Below, in pieces: positions 17,346 to 29,108 of a DNA stretch of 35,443 nt (the first letter of the stretch is position 1; the number at the start of each line of letters is the position of its first letter). The translations under genes and the position numbers were made by a program. The notes under the pieces are model-generated. The model saw only the letters and a list, made by a program, of their open reading frames with translations. It was not told where the DNA came from and ran no database searches. Origin of the DNA: Chloroflexota bacterium (GTDB lineage: Bacteria > Chloroflexota > Anaerolineae > Anaerolineales > RBG-16-64-43); contig JAPLGX010000169.1 in NCBI GenBank assembly GCA_026389925.1, positions 1 through 35,443 of the forward strand, written 5' to 3'.

Positions 17346-18398
17346 ATGAGCGACCATGCGGTTCTGGCACAGGCTGTGCGAGCGGGCCAGCGCCTGGCGC
17401 TGGCGCGGCTGCTCAGCCTGATCGAGAACGAGCAACCCCAGGGCGAGGCGGCCCTGGGCGAACTGTATCCTCTCACCGGGCGGGCGTACATGGTGGGCGT
17501 GACCGGCGCCCCCGGAACCGGCAAGTCGTCGCTGGTCAACGAGCTGGCCAAAACCCTGCGCGCCAAGACCTACCCCGGGCTGCACGGCTCGCGGCCCCCG
17601 GCGGTGGCGATCGTGGCCGTCGACCCCACCAGCCCGTTCTCGGGCGGTGCGATTCTCGGCGACCGCATCCGTATGCGCGACCTGGCCGGCGACGCAGGGG
17701 TCTTCGTCCGCTCGATGGCCTCGCGCGGCTCGCTGGGCGGCCTGGCGCACACAACTTCCAGTGTGGCCGATGCCCTGGACGCTGCGGGCTTTGAGGTCAT
17801 TCTTATTGAAACGGTGGGCGCCGGGCAGGCCGAGGTGGATATTGCCCGCCATGCGCACACTACGCTGGTGATCCAATCGCCTGGGATGGGCGACGACATC
17901 CAGGCTCTCAAGGCTGGTATCCTCGAGATCGCCGATCTCCTGGTGGTCAATAAGGCGGATTTGCCCGGCGCCGAGAACGCCGTCCGCGTGCTGCGCGCGG
18001 CGCTCGACCTGGCCGGGAACGCGGGTGGGCCGGCCGCCTCGGGCGGGACGGAGGCGCGCTGGCAGGTGCCGATCCTGCAAACGGTAGCCACCACCGGGCA
18101 AGGGGTGGAGCAACTGGTCGAGGCGCTGCTACGCCATCGCGAGTATCTGCAGGCCAGCGGGCTGTGGCGCGAACGCGGGCAGCAGCGTGTGGCCGCGGCG
18201 CTGGACGCGCGCCTGCGCGACCGGTTGGCCGAGCGCTGGCACGCGGCCCAGCCGGATGGGTGCTACCCGGAGATGTTGGCGCGCGTTGTGCGGCGAGAGC
18301 TTTCGCCCGCCGCAGCCGTCCAGGAAATGCTAGGAGATGGGCCCGCGCCCGATTCCGCCGCGCGCCTTCGGGCGGCACAGGCTGGGGTCCGGCGGTGA
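17346..18398 (+). CDS. meaB: Methylmalonyl-CoA mutase-associated GTPase MeaB (ArgK family)
   Basis: VGVTGAPGTGKSSLVNEL...VAIVAVDPTSPFSGGAILGDRIRMRDL...VFVRSMASRGSLGGLAHTT...ETVGAGQAEVDIA...VVNKADL. Confidence 0.93.
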   Translation: MSDHAVLAQAVRAGQRLALARLLSLIENEQPQGEAALGELYPLTGRAYMVGVTGAPGTGKSSLVNELAKTLRAKTYPGLHGSRPPAVAIVAVDPTSPFSGGAILGDRIRMRDLAGDAGVFVRSMASRGSLGGLAHTTSSVADALDAAGFEVILIETVGAGQAEVDIARHAHTTLVIQSPGMGDDIQALKAGILEIADLLVVNKADLPGAENAVRVLRAALDLAGNAGGPAASGGTEARWQVPILQTVATTGQGVEQLVEALLRHREYLQASGLWRERGQQRVAAALDARLRDRLAERWHAAQPDGCYPEMLARVVRRELSPAAAVQEMLGDGPAPDSAARLRAAQAGVRR

Positions 18399-18402
18399 CA
18401 TC

Positions 18403-18960
18403 ATGATGCAAACCACACGCATCCGCCTGCGGCCGCTCGAGCGCGAGGACCTGCCGCGCTATGTGGCCTGGTTTTCCGACCCCGAGGTGCGCCAGTATTT
18501 GGCGCGCTACCTGCCGCTGAGCATGGTGGGCGAGGAGAAGTGGTTCGAGGAGATGCTCACCCGCCCCGAGGACGAGCGGCCCCTGGCTGTCGACCTGCAT
18601 GCGGGCGAGGGCGCCTGGCGCCACATCGGCGGGGCCGGACACCACAACATCGACTGGCGCAACCACAGCGCGGAGGTCGGCATCGCCATCGGCGAGAAGA
18701 GCCTGTGGAACCAGGGCCTGGGCACCGAGGTGATGGAGACGCTCCTGCGCCACGGGTTCGAGACCCTCAACCTGCATCGCATCTTCTTGCGCGTGTTTGC
18801 AGCCAACCGCCGCGCACAGCGCACTTACGAGAAGGCGGGCTTTGTCTTGGAAGGCCGCATGCGCCAGGCCGAGTTCCGCGAGGGGGCATACCAGGACGTG
18901 CTTCTCTATTCGGTGCTGCGCGACGAATGGCGATCGCGCGCCGCAGCCAAGGCACGGTGA
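18403..18960 (+). CDS. GNAT family N-acetyltransferase (RimJ/RimL-like)
   Basis: RIRLRPLEREDLPRYVAWFSDPEVRQYL...GIAIGEKSLWNQGLGTEVMETLLRHGFETLNLHRIFLRVFAANRRAQRTYEKAGFVLEG. Confidence 0.9.
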   Translation: MMQTTRIRLRPLEREDLPRYVAWFSDPEVRQYLARYLPLSMVGEEKWFEEMLTRPEDERPLAVDLHAGEGAWRHIGGAGHHNIDWRNHSAEVGIAIGEKSLWNQGLGTEVMETLLRHGFETLNLHRIFLRVFAANRRAQRTYEKAGFVLEGRMRQAEFREGAYQDVLLYSVLRDEWRSRAAAKAR

Positions 18961-18970
18961 CGAGGTGGAC

Positions 18971-19930
18971 ATGTACAGCGGAATCAAGATCCTTGCCGGC
19001 ACTGCCTCCAAGGACCTGGCCAACGAAATCTCCACCTACCTCAACGAGGCCATCTGCGAGCACGACGTGATCGTCTTCCCCAACGAGAATGTCTTCGTGC
19101 GCCTGCGCAAGAGTGTGCGCGGGCAAGACGTGTATGTCATTCAGACGACCTCGACCCCGGTCAACCAAAACCTGATGGAGCTGCTCATCACCCTGCAGAC
19201 GCTCAAGCTCGACTCGGCCGGGCGCATTACCGCGGTCGTGCCGTATCTGTGCTACGCGCGGTCCGACAAAAAGGACCAGCCGCGCGTGCCGATCACTGCC
19301 CGCCTGGTGGCCGACATGATCCAGGTGGCCGGCGCTGATCGCTACATCGTGCTCGACCTGCACGCCGGGCAGATCCAAGGCTTCTTCTCCATCCCGGGCG
19401 ACGTGCTGACCGCCTTCCACCTCCTCAGCGGCTACTTCGTCGAACGCCGCGACCAGCTGAAGGATCCGGTTATCGTCGCCGCCGACCTGGGCTTCTCCAA
19501 GAAGGGGCGCAACTTTGCCGTCACGCTTGGCTGCAGCATGGCGTTTATCGAGAAGCGCCGCAGCTCGAACGACCCCACCGCCGAAGCGCTCACCATCATC
19601 GGCGATGTGGCCAACCACGACGTGATCATCGTCGACGACGAGGTAGCCACCGCCGGCTCGATGGTCCAGGCGGTCAATATCGTCAAGGCCCACGGCGCGC
19701 TGGATGTCTACATGTGCTTTGTCCACCCGGTGCTCTCGGGCACCGCGGCCGAACGGCTGGCGGCATTGCCGCTCAAGCAGATCATCACCACCAACACCGT
19801 GCCGATTGCTCCTGAGAAGAGGGCGTTGCTGGGCGACCGCCTGGCGATTCTCTCGGTGGCGCCGCTCCTGGGCGAGGTCATTCGCCGCGCGCATGAGGGC
19901 CGCAGCGTCGGCGAGATGTTTAACGAATAG
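18971..19930 (+). CDS. prs: Ribose-phosphate pyrophosphokinase
   Basis: ILAGTASKDLANEIS...VVPYLCYARSDKKDQPRVPITARLVADMIQVAGADRYIVLDLHAGQIQGFF...VIIVDDEVATAGSM. Confidence 0.94.
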   Translation: MYSGIKILAGTASKDLANEISTYLNEAICEHDVIVFPNENVFVRLRKSVRGQDVYVIQTTSTPVNQNLMELLITLQTLKLDSAGRITAVVPYLCYARSDKKDQPRVPITARLVADMIQVAGADRYIVLDLHAGQIQGFFSIPGDVLTAFHLLSGYFVERRDQLKDPVIVAADLGFSKKGRNFAVTLGCSMAFIEKRRSSNDPTAEALTIIGDVANHDVIIVDDEVATAGSMVQAVNIVKAHGALDVYMCFVHPVLSGTAAERLAALPLKQIITTNTVPIAPEKRALLGDRLAILSVAPLLGEVIRRAHEGRSVGEMFNE

Positions 19931-19991
19931 AGCGGCGGCGCACTCCTCGCACCGCCCTCTCGTTCGCCTCGGCTGGCGTGTGCCCGCGCGG

Positions 19992-19997
19992 TATACT
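19992..19997 (+). promoter_or_regulatory. Putative -10 box TATACT upstream of secA
   Basis: GCGGTATACTTCC 41 bp before ATG. Confidence 0.35.
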
Positions 19998-20038
19998 TCC
20001 TCGTTCGACGATTCCCAAAGAAGGCTGTCCTTTCTGCC

Positions 20039-23000
20039 ATGCTTAAGTCTTTTGTCCGCTTAATCGGCGGCGATCCGAACCGTCGCGACATACAGGAATA
20101 CAGCCAGCGGGTGACGCAGGTCAATGCGCTGGAGACCGAGTATCGCGGCCTCTCGGATGAGGCCCTGCGCGCCAAGACGGCAGAGTTCCGCGCACGCCGG
20201 GCTCAGGGCGAGAGCCTAGACGACCTCCTGGCGGAGGCCTTTGCTGCGGTGCGAGAGGCTTCGCAGCGCACCCTCGGCCTGCGTCACTACGACGTGCAAC
20301 TCATCGGCGGCATGGTCCTGCATGAGGGGCGGGTGGCCGAGATGCGCACGGGCGAGGGCAAGACGCTTGTTGCCACGCTGCCGCTGTATCTCAACGCGCT
20401 CGAGGGCCGCGGCGCGAATCTGGTCACGGTCAACGATTACCTGGCGCGCCGCGACGCGCGTTGGATGGGGCCGATCTACACGCTGCTTGGCCTCTCGGTG
20501 GGCGTGCTGCAAGAGGCGGCGCGCACCGACAACGCGCGCAAGGCGTTTGTCTACGACCCGGAGCGCACCTCCCCGCAGGAAGACGTGCACCAGTTACGGC
20601 TGGTCGATCGGCGCGAGGCCTATGCCGCCGATATCACCTACGGCACCAACCACGAGTTCGGCTTCGACTACTTGCGTGACAACCTGGCCCTGCGCCGCGA
20701 GGAGCGCGTGCAGCGCGTGCGCAATTTCGCCATCGTCGACGAGGTGGATAACATCCTCATCGACGAGGCACGCACGCCGCTCATCATCTCCGGCCCGGCC
20801 GCGGAAGACCCGCAGGAATACCTGCGCATGGCCCAAGCGGTGCGCCAGCTGCGCCCCGACGATTATGAAATCGACGAACGCGATCGCACGGTGACGCTGA
20901 CCGAGGTGGGCGAGCAGCATGCCGAGCAGGTCCTGGGCCTGCCATTGCGCGACCCCGACCGGCCGGAGGACGTCACGCCCGAGCAGGCGCGCCTGATCGG
21001 CCACCTGCAGCAGGCCCTGCGCGCTGAAGTCCTCTTCAAGCGCAACAAGGATTACCTGGTGCAGGCCGGCCAGGTGATTATTGTCGATGAGTTCACCGGC
21101 CGCCTGATGCACGGGCGGCGCTGGTCCGACGGCCTGCACCAGGCGGTGGAGGCCAAGGAAGGGCTGCAGGTCCAGGCCGAGAACGTCACCTACGCCACCA
21201 TCACCCTGCAGAACTACTTCCGCCTGTATGCGAAGCTGGCCGGCATGACCGGCACGGCCCTCACCGAGGCCGAGGAGTTTAGCAAGATCTACAAGCTGGA
21301 GGTGGTGCCCATCCCCACCCACCTCGAACACACCGCCGCCCAGCCCGAGAGTACGCTGGTGGAAGTGCCTTACAAGGAGAACGGCGACCGCTTCTTCTAC
21401 TTTGCCCGCAAAGACGACCCGGCCACACCGGTCTACTGGCGCCGCAAAGACCATGCGGACGTCGTCTTCCGCACCGAGGAAGCCAAGCTGCGTGCCATTT
21501 GTACTGAGATTATGCAGATGAACGCCCTGGGCCGGCCGGTATTGGTTGGCACGACCTCGGTGGAGCGCTCGGAAATGCTCTCCGAGCGGCTGCGCGCAGA
21601 ACCGCTGCGCCGCCTCGCGCTCAGCTTGCTCCTGCGGGATACCTGGTTCGAGCGCCACAACGCGCAAGAGGACGGCCGTCTGATCGAGGCCCTGGAATTC
21701 CTTAATCAACCTCTGGCGTCGCTCACGCCGGCTGTGTTGCGGCCCGCGGCGCGCGAACTCGAGCTTTCTCTCAATCCGGAGGCGGAGGAGAACGTCGATC
21801 GCCTGATGCGCCTCTTGGAGTTGCCGCCCGAGGCGCGCCCGCGCCTCTTGGAGATCCTCGCGCGCGGCATCCCGCACCAGGTGCTGAACGCCAAGCGCCA
21901 CGCGGAGGAATCACAGATCATTGCCTCCGCCGGCGCCTTCGGCTCGGTGACGATCGCCACCAACATGGCCGGACGCGGCGTCGACATCAAGCTGGGCGGG
22001 GACCTCGCGGAGGAAATTCTGGCGGCGGTCAACCGCGTGCTGCGCCGTAGCCGCACGGACAACCCTTACGACTTGACGCACGCCCAGCGCCTGGGCGCGC
22101 TGGAGGCGCTGCCCGCCGAGAGGCTCGGTATCTACGCCACCGAGATCGGCTTCTTCCGCACTCACATGCAGGAAGAAGCTCGCGTGCGCGCACTGGGCGG
22201 GCTGCACATCGTGGGCTCCGAGCGGCACGAGGCGCGGCGCATCGACAACCAACTGCGCGGCCGCGCCGCACGCCAGGGCGACCCGGGCTCCTCGCGTTTC
22301 TACCTCTCACTCGAAGATGACCTGATGCGCCGCTTTGGCGGCTCGCAGGTGTCGGACATGATGCAGCGCATGCGCATCGACGATGCGGTGCCGATGGCGA
22401 TGAACCTAGTGAGCCGCCTGATCGAGCAGGCCCAGACGCGCGTAGAAGGTGCCAACTTCGATGTGCGCAAACACCTGCTCGAGTACGACGACGTGCTCAA
22501 CACGCAGCGCAACAGGATCTACGAACAGCGCGAGCGGGTGTTCGAGAAGGAAGACCTGACCGAGGACATCCAGGCGCTGCTCGAAGCGGAGGTTAAGGCG
22601 CGCGTGGAGGCGGGGCTCAAGGAGAAAGAAGGCCCGTGGCGCCTGCTGGCCTGGCTGGATGAGATTCAGCCGCCGCTGGCGCGCACGAGCGGGGGATTGT
22701 ATCCCTCCTTCACACTGCGCACCGTGGCCGACAGCCTGGAGGGACAGAACCCTGTCGCTCCAAAGGAACTGACGGAACTCGCGGCGCGGGCGATGGATGC
22801 GGAGGCCGAGCATTTGCTGGCGGCCTTCGAAGAGCAGGCGGAGCAGGTGGCCGAGCGTGCCGAGAGCCAGGCGCGCGAGCGGCGCCAGGCGGCCGAGACC
22901 GCGATTGAGGGCGCCGAAATCGAGGCGCGGGATGCCGAGCGCGAGCTCACGCCGCAGGCGCTTGTGGCGGCTGTCGGGCAGAGCCTCTCGATCGAGGCCA

Positions 23001-24151
23001 AGGACGTTCCGCGCGAGCACATGCTGCCGCAGGCCATGGCAGCGCTCAGAGAGGATCTGGCTGATCTGGCTGAGCAAGCCGCGTGGGCACGCGCGGCCGA
23101 TCAACTGGCCACCTGGCTCCAACGCCGCACCGGCCTTGCCGCTGCGAAACCGGCGGAGGCAGGCGGCGACCTCGACAAGACAGTGGAGGCACTCCAGGCG
23201 CAACTGCAATCGGCGCTGGATGCGCGCCGCGAGCGCGTGCTGGCGGAGGTGGAGCGCGAACTCAGTGCGCCGGAGGCGGCGGGGCTCGAGCGAACGCGCG
23301 CCCTTCTGCAGATGACCCTGGCGACGCAGACTGTCTTCGATGCACGCACGCACCAACGGCGCACGGTGACCACCGGGCGCTTCAATTGGGTCTACCTGGC
23401 CGCCGTGCTCCTCGCCGACCAGAAGCTCGAGGCCGTAACCGACGACGTGCGCGAACATCTGCTGGGCGCGATGCAGGCCGTGCGCGAGGAGTGGGGCGAG
23501 CAGTTGTGGCTGCGCCAGGCGGAGGACACGCTGCCGGCGCTGACGGAGGCATTGCGCGCGGACCTGGAGGCGGATCTGGCAGAGGCGGGAGTGAACCCGG
23601 CCGCGTTGGCCGACCAGCCACTGCGCGAATGGCCGGCGGAAGCGCGCGGAGCGCTGGTGAGCGGGCTGGGAGGCTTTGCCCTTTCGCAGGCCTACCGCGA
23701 CCTGATGCTCACAACGATCGGCCAGCTGTGGGTGGAGTACCTCACTTCAATGGAAGCGCTGCGCACCTCGATTGGGCTGGAGGCCTATGCCCAGCGCGAC
23801 CCACTGGTGCAATACAAGAGCCGCGCCTTTGATCTGTACAAACAACTGCTGGATCAGGTGCGCGCCGGCATTGTGGCGCGCGTGTTTCGCATGCGGCTGG
23901 TCCAGCCGGGAGCCGGTGGCATGGCGGCGCCGGGGGCTGCCCCGGCCGGGCGGCGCATGTTAGGGCGCAACGACTCGTGCTGGTGCGGCAGCGGGAAGAA
24001 GTACAAAGACTGCCACTGGGAGGCAGATCAAGCCAAGACCGATAGTGCGGCATCGGCTGTGCCCGAGCCGCAGGCCGTGCCACAAAGCGGGCCGCAACCC
24101 GCCGACGGACCTCAGCCTGCAGGGGGGAAGAGGAAAAGGCACCGCCATTGA
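20039..24151 (+). CDS. secA: Preprotein translocase subunit SecA, 1370 aa, with large insertions and a C-terminal SEC-C zinc motif
   Basis: [123 protein letters not shown]. Confidence 0.97.
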   Translation: MLKSFVRLIGGDPNRRDIQEYSQRVTQVNALETEYRGLSDEALRAKTAEFRARRAQGESLDDLLAEAFAAVREASQRTLGLRHYDVQLIGGMVLHEGRVAEMRTGEGKTLVATLPLYLNALEGRGANLVTVNDYLARRDARWMGPIYTLLGLSVGVLQEAARTDNARKAFVYDPERTSPQEDVHQLRLVDRREAYAADITYGTNHEFGFDYLRDNLALRREERVQRVRNFAIVDEVDNILIDEARTPLIISGPAAEDPQEYLRMAQAVRQLRPDDYEIDERDRTVTLTEVGEQHAEQVLGLPLRDPDRPEDVTPEQARLIGHLQQALRAEVLFKRNKDYLVQAGQVIIVDEFTGRLMHGRRWSDGLHQAVEAKEGLQVQAENVTYATITLQNYFRLYAKLAGMTGTALTEAEEFSKIYKLEVVPIPTHLEHTAAQPESTLVEVPYKENGDRFFYFARKDDPATPVYWRRKDHADVVFRTEEAKLRAICTEIMQMNALGRPVLVGTTSVERSEMLSERLRAEPLRRLALSLLLRDTWFERHNAQEDGRLIEALEFLNQPLASLTPAVLRPAARELELSLNPEAEENVDRLMRLLELPPEARPRLLEILARGIPHQVLNAKRHAEESQIIASAGAFGSVTIATNMAGRGVDIKLGGDLAEEILAAVNRVLRRSRTDNPYDLTHAQRLGALEALPAERLGIYATEIGFFRTHMQEEARVRALGGLHIVGSERHEARRIDNQLRGRAARQGDPGSSRFYLSLEDDLMRRFGGSQVSDMMQRMRIDDAVPMAMNLVSRLIEQAQTRVEGANFDVRKHLLEYDDVLNTQRNRIYEQRERVFEKEDLTEDIQALLEAEVKARVEAGLKEKEGPWRLLAWLDEIQPPLARTSGGLYPSFTLRTVADSLEGQNPVAPKELTELAARAMDAEAEHLLAAFEEQAEQVAERAESQARERRQAAETAIEGAEIEARDAERELTPQALVAAVGQSLSIEAKDVPREHMLPQAMAALREDLADLAEQAAWARAADQLATWLQRRTGLAAAKPAEAGGDLDKTVEALQAQLQSALDARRERVLAEVERELSAPEAAGLERTRALLQMTLATQTVFDARTHQRRTVTTGRFNWVYLAAVLLADQKLEAVTDDVREHLLGAMQAVREEWGEQLWLRQAEDTLPALTEALRADLEADLAEAGVNPAALADQPLREWPAEARGALVSGLGGFALSQAYRDLMLTTIGQLWVEYLTSMEALRTSIGLEAYAQRDPLVQYKSRAFDLYKQLLDQVRAGIVARVFRMRLVQPGAGGMAAPGAAPAGRRMLGRNDSCWCGSGKKYKDCHWEADQAKTDSAASAVPEPQAVPQSGPQPADGPQPAGGKRKRHRH

Positions 24152-24189
24152 AAACGCCGGTGCCACATGCCCTCTCGCGGTGTTACAAT

Positions 24190-24215
24190 CCCCGCCCTTA
24201 GCTCGGCGGGGTTTT
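24190..24215 (+). terminator. Putative terminator hairpin between secA and the MBL-fold gene
   Basis: CCCCGCC (24190-24196) - CTTAGCTC - GGCGGGG (24205-24211) then TTTT. Confidence 0.6.
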
Positions 24216-24223
24216 CGTTGCGC

Positions 24224-25069
24224 ATGCCTGTTCCTGAAATCCTCTTGCTCAATGACGGCACCGTTTGGCAAGACCCCGGCGGGCCGTTCGGTCTCGTCCC
24301 ACGCACGTTGTGGGAAGGCGAACTGCCGCCCGAAGCGCACGGGGCCACCCCCATGACGCTGCATGCATTACTCGTCCGCTCGCAGGGCACAACGGTGCTG
24401 GTCGAAACCGGGTTGGGCACCAAGCTCGACCAGGCCGCGCTCGCGGCCTGGGGGCTCGAACGGCCCGAGGGCACGCTGCTCGATCAACTCGCCCGCCAGG
24501 GGGTCTCGCCCGAAGACATAGACGTGGTGATCAACACGCACCTGCACGCGGACCATTGCGGCGGCAACACACGCATCGAGAACGGCCAGGTGGTGCCAAC
24601 GTTCGCGCGTGCGAAGTACCTTGTCCAGCGCCTGGAATGGGCCTCGGCGGCGCAGCCGGATGAACGCACGCGCAATACCTACTTGCCCGCCAACTTTCAG
24701 CCCCTCATCCAGAGCGGGCAGATGCGTCTCGTGCACGGCGACACGCAGGTGACCACCGGCCTGCGCACCGTCGTCACGCGCGGGCATACCCGCGGCCACC
24801 AAAGCGTCTTGGTCGAGGGCCCACGGCCCATTCTGTTTACCGGCGACATGGCCAGCCTGGCGGTGCATTTCGAGCGCCTCAACTGGCTGACCGCGTTCGA
24901 CGCCGAGCCGCTCGAAACGCTGGCCAGCAAACAGCGCTGGCAGGCGTGGGTCGAAGACAACCAGGCGATCATCATCTGCGCTCACGATCACTACCGGCCG
25001 GTAGGAAGCCTCACTCGCTCCGGCAAGCGCCTCGAACTCGTTCCCATTCCGCTTCCGCAAAGTCCATAA
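24224..25069 (+). CDS. MBL-fold metallo-hydrolase (lactonase-like)
   Basis: INTHLHADHCGGN (HxHxDH), GHTRGHQSVLVEG, LFTGDMA, ICAHDH. Confidence 0.9.
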   Translation: MPVPEILLLNDGTVWQDPGGPFGLVPRTLWEGELPPEAHGATPMTLHALLVRSQGTTVLVETGLGTKLDQAALAAWGLERPEGTLLDQLARQGVSPEDIDVVINTHLHADHCGGNTRIENGQVVPTFARAKYLVQRLEWASAAQPDERTRNTYLPANFQPLIQSGQMRLVHGDTQVTTGLRTVVTRGHTRGHQSVLVEGPRPILFTGDMASLAVHFERLNWLTAFDAEPLETLASKQRWQAWVEDNQAIIICAHDHYRPVGSLTRSGKRLELVPIPLPQSP

Positions 25070-25092
25070 ACCCTTTACCACAGATAACACAA

Positions 25093-25145
25093 AGATCACA
25101 GAGAATTCACAGGGACCCGATCGGTCTCTGTGTTCTCCGTGATCT
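25093..25145. repeat. Imperfect palindrome of the CACAGAG-type dispersed repeat
   Basis: AGATCACAGAGAATTCACAGGGACC (25093-25117) pairs with GGTCTCTGTGTTCTCCGTGATCT (25123-25145). Confidence 0.65.
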
Positions 25146-25214
25146 CCCCGGCCTAGCCCGCTGCCCTGGAGCGGTGGGCCAGGGGGCAGGCGGCGGCCAA
25201 GAGCTCGTGCGCAG

Positions 25215-26421
25215 CTACTCGTAGCGCAGCGCTTCTACCGGCTGCAGTGAGGCGGCGCGCGAGGCGGGGTAAATGCCGAAGAACAACCCAACTGCGGCCG
25301 AGAAGAGTGTCGCCAGGAGGATCGAATCGACTCCCACCACCGGCGTGAAATCATTGCCGGTCGCGGTCGCAATCTGCCCGATGGTCCACGCCAAGAGCCA
25401 TCCGAGCAGGATGCCGATCGTCCCGCCCGCCAGGCTGAGGGTCGCCGATTCGGTGAGGAACTGGATCAGGATGTCGCGCCGCCGCGCGCCAAGGGCCTTA
25501 CGCAGGCCGATCTCTCGCGTCCGTTCGGTGACCGACACCAGCATGATGTTCATGATGCCGATGCCGCCCACCAGGAGTGAGATGGCGGCAATCCCGCCCA
25601 GGAATATGGTCAGTACGCCGGTGATCTGGGCCGCAGTCTGCAGGATGTCTTGCTGCTTGAACGTGGTGAAGTCATCCTTGCCCACCTGCACCCGGTGGCG
25701 CGCCCGCAAGATCTCTTCGATCTCTGTCACCGCCTGCGGCACGGCCTCGGTGTTGACCGCCTGAGCCAAGATCGTATCCAACTGATCGGGTGTGCTGCCT
25801 TGCTGCGTGGTGAGCCGCGCCTGCGCCGTCGTGAGCGGAACGAGGACGTGATCGTCCTGGCTGCCGAATCCGCTGCCGCCCTTGGCCTTTTCCACCCCGA
25901 TGACCCGGAAAGGCTGCCCCTGCAACCGCACCGTCTCGCCCACCAGGCCTTCGGTGGTGCCGAAGAGGTTGGTGGCCACGTCGCTGCCCAGGATCACCAC
26001 CGAAGCCTGGCCGAGGACCTGCGAGTCGCTGATGAACTCACCGTCGCTGAGGGTCACGTTGCGCACCTGCAGGTACTCGGCCGTGACGGCCTGGAGTTGT
26101 GTGCTGCGGGTTTCACCGGCCGCGGCCACGTCAACCCGGCTCTGGATCATGGGCGCGACCAGCAGCACGGAGGGCGCATTGAGCGGGTCGGCAATGGCGC
26201 GTGCATCACCCATGGTGAGAGGCCGCACCACGTTGACATCTTCCTGACCGCCCGAGACGACGAAGATCAGATTCGTGCCGATCTCGTTAATCGCGCCGGT
26301 GATCGACGCCGAGGCGCCCTGGCCCACCGAGAGCATGGCAATCACCGCCGCCACGCCGATGACGATGCCGAGCATGGTCAGCCCGGAGCGCAGTTTGTTG
26401 GAGGTGAGGCTTTCGAGCGCC

Positions 26422-26447
<26 letters not shown>
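25215..26447 (-). CDS. ABC transporter permease, MacB/FtsX family
   Basis: [32 protein letters not shown]...[52 protein letters not shown]. Confidence 0.93.
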
Positions 26448-27123
<676 letters not shown>

Positions 27124-27124
27124 A

Positions 27125-28537
27125 TCAGCCTCCGCCGCGCATGAACACCGCGCCGCCGCCGTTCCCGCTGAACAGCAGCGACGGCGGGTTGAGCACCACC
27201 AGGTCGCCTTCTTTGAGATCCCCGCCGCGCACTTCGCTTTGCACGTCGTTCGAGGCGCCAAGCTCCACCTTGACCGCCACGGGCACCCCGCCCTGCAGCA
27301 CGTAGACCACGCGCTCGCCCTGCACTGAACGCACCGAGCGGTTGGGCACGAGCAGCACGTTCTCCAGGCGGGAGACCTCGATGTTCACCGCCACGGTCAT
27401 GCCTGGGCGGATGCGCTCATCAGGCGCATCCAGCACGACGGTGACCGGGTAAGTGACTGCGCCGACCGCAACCCGCGGCGCCAGGCCGATGCTGGTGACG
27501 CGGCCGGTAAAGGTTGCCTCGGGCACGGCGTCGAAGGTGAGCGAGGCCGATTGGCCGGCCTGCACGCGATTCACATCGACCTCGGCAATCGGAAGATCCA
27601 CATGCAACTCGGAGAGGTCGGCTATGGTGATGAGCACGGCGCCCGGCGTCGCCAGGTCGCCAGGCAAGAGGCTCATGCCGGTGATTGTCCCGCCGAAGGG
27701 GGCTTTGATGCGCGCCTGGTTGAGCGTGGCCTGGATGGCATCCACGCGCGCCTGGGCCGCCGCCACATCCGCGGCGTTGGGTCCGTCCTTCAGCCGGTCG
27801 TAAGTGCGCTGGGCCTCCTCCAGCTGGGCCTTGGCCACTTCGTACTGCCCGGTCACCGTGTCAATCGTCGCCTGGGAGGCGGAGCTGCCGGGCGACTGCG
27901 AATCCTCGACGGCGGCCTGCGCCTTCTGCACCGCCTGCAGGGCATGGATGTACTCGAGGTAGGCCTGCTGCAGCAAGATCTGGTAGCCAACGCTCGCCTC
28001 GGGCCGCAGCCTCAGGTAGTTGTAGCGCGCACTGGCTTTGGCCAGCCAATCCTGCGCATTGAGCAACCCGCCATTCTTGGAATCAACCACCACTCGCTCA
28101 TAGGTCGTCTTCGCGTTGTCAAACGCCTTCTGGGCATTGGCCAGGGCCAGCTGCGCATTGGCTCGAGGCACATCCGATTTGAGGAGGTCGTCGAGTGCCT
28201 TCTGGGCATTGACCAGGTCTGCTTGCGCGGCCACAACCTGCTGAGGCAGCGAGGCCGGGTCGAGGGAGGCCAGGATGTCATCCTCGGCAACCCTGTCGCC
28301 TAGTTTCACCCCCACGGTGCCCACCCGGCCGCTCAAGGCGAAACTCAGCCCGGTGGATTGGCGTGCCTCCAGGGAGCCGGTGGCCCCCACCGAGGCCGTA
28401 AGAGTGCCCATAACCGCCGGTTGAGTCTGAAGCGAGCCGAGCTGGCTTTGCGCCTGGCGGCGCGCGACCAACACGATGCCAAGAATCACGGCGATCACCA
28501 CGACCGCCGCGATAAGGATCCACATCCATTTCTTCAT
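27125..28537 (-). CDS. HlyD/MacA-family efflux RND periplasmic adaptor-like subunit
   Basis: N-terminal [25 protein letters not shown]; biotinyl-lipoyl-like and coiled-coil segments; [52 protein letters not shown]. Confidence 0.9.
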   Translation of the reverse strand: MKKWMWILIAAVVVIAVILGIVLVARRQAQSQLGSLQTQPAVMGTLTASVGATGSLEARQSTGLSFALSGRVGTVGVKLGDRVAEDDILASLDPASLPQQVVAAQADLVNAQKALDDLLKSDVPRANAQLALANAQKAFDNAKTTYERVVVDSKNGGLLNAQDWLAKASARYNYLRLRPEASVGYQILLQQAYLEYIHALQAVQKAQAAVEDSQSPGSSASQATIDTVTGQYEVAKAQLEEAQRTYDRLKDGPNAADVAAAQARVDAIQATLNQARIKAPFGGTITGMSLLPGDLATPGAVLITIADLSELHVDLPIAEVDVNRVQAGQSASLTFDAVPEATFTGRVTSIGLAPRVAVGAVTYPVTVVLDAPDERIRPGMTVAVNIEVSRLENVLLVPNRSVRSVQGERVVYVLQGGVPVAVKVELGASNDVQSEVRGGDLKEGDLVVLNPPSLLFSGNGGGAVFMRGGG

Positions 28538-28607
28538 GCCGAACCTCCCGCGCAGAAACGAGTCTGGGTTGTCCTGCGCGCCTGCCATGCACGGGTATGA
28601 AGTGACA

Positions 28608-28613
28608 TTATAA
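28608..28613 (-). promoter_or_regulatory. Putative -10 box (TATAAT on minus strand) for the exporter operon
   Basis: + strand ATTATA in CATTATAAGG, about 70 bp upstream of the adaptor start. Confidence 0.4.
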
Positions 28614-29022
28614 GGAGAGAAGCGCCAGGGCGAAAGGGGAGCGTCGCAGGCGGCGCGCTGCGGCGAGCGCCATCCGCCGAGCGTGGCGACAATCGGCTCT
28701 TCATCCACATCAAAGTATCGGCCGAATGTGAAGCCGGCATACGCGAATGGTTAACGAAAGATGAGCGCCTCGCTCCGCATGCTGCGGTGGCGGCTCGACC
28801 TCGAAACGGACAGCTTTCGCGGCCGCCGGATGCCGGACTCCCTTGCGAGGGGACGCCGCTGCAGGCAATCCGGTCTTGCCTATCTGCAATCTCCACACCC
28901 ATCCCACGGGCGTCTCGGCGCGGCGCATGAGACGGGATCGTCCTCCCATGAGCGGGTGATGTTCATCTCCGGCAGATGTGACTTCATGCCCTAACTCGCC
29001 CCGAATTCGGCGATTAGACTCA

Positions 29023-29040
29023 TTGTGACTTGATTCACAA
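29023..29040. promoter_or_regulatory. Perfect CRP/FNR-superfamily-type palindrome TTGTGA-CTTGAT-TCACAA
   Basis: Half-sites TGTGA/TCACA with 6-bp spacer, 69 bp upstream of the 29109 start. Confidence 0.55.
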
Positions 29041-29108
29041 CACGGACTCTGGCATGTGCATCGCCTGGGTGCTCAGAGGCCGTTGCATCCCTTGAGGAGA
29101 GAAGTTCG

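Noticed and set aside
16303-17370. 355-aa minus-strand ORF
   Set aside because: Only the C-terminal 130 aa (from ATG 16695) is plausible; the rest is antisense to the B12-binding gene
20594-21901. 435-aa minus-strand ORF inside secA
   Set aside because: Antisense to well-conserved SecA sequence
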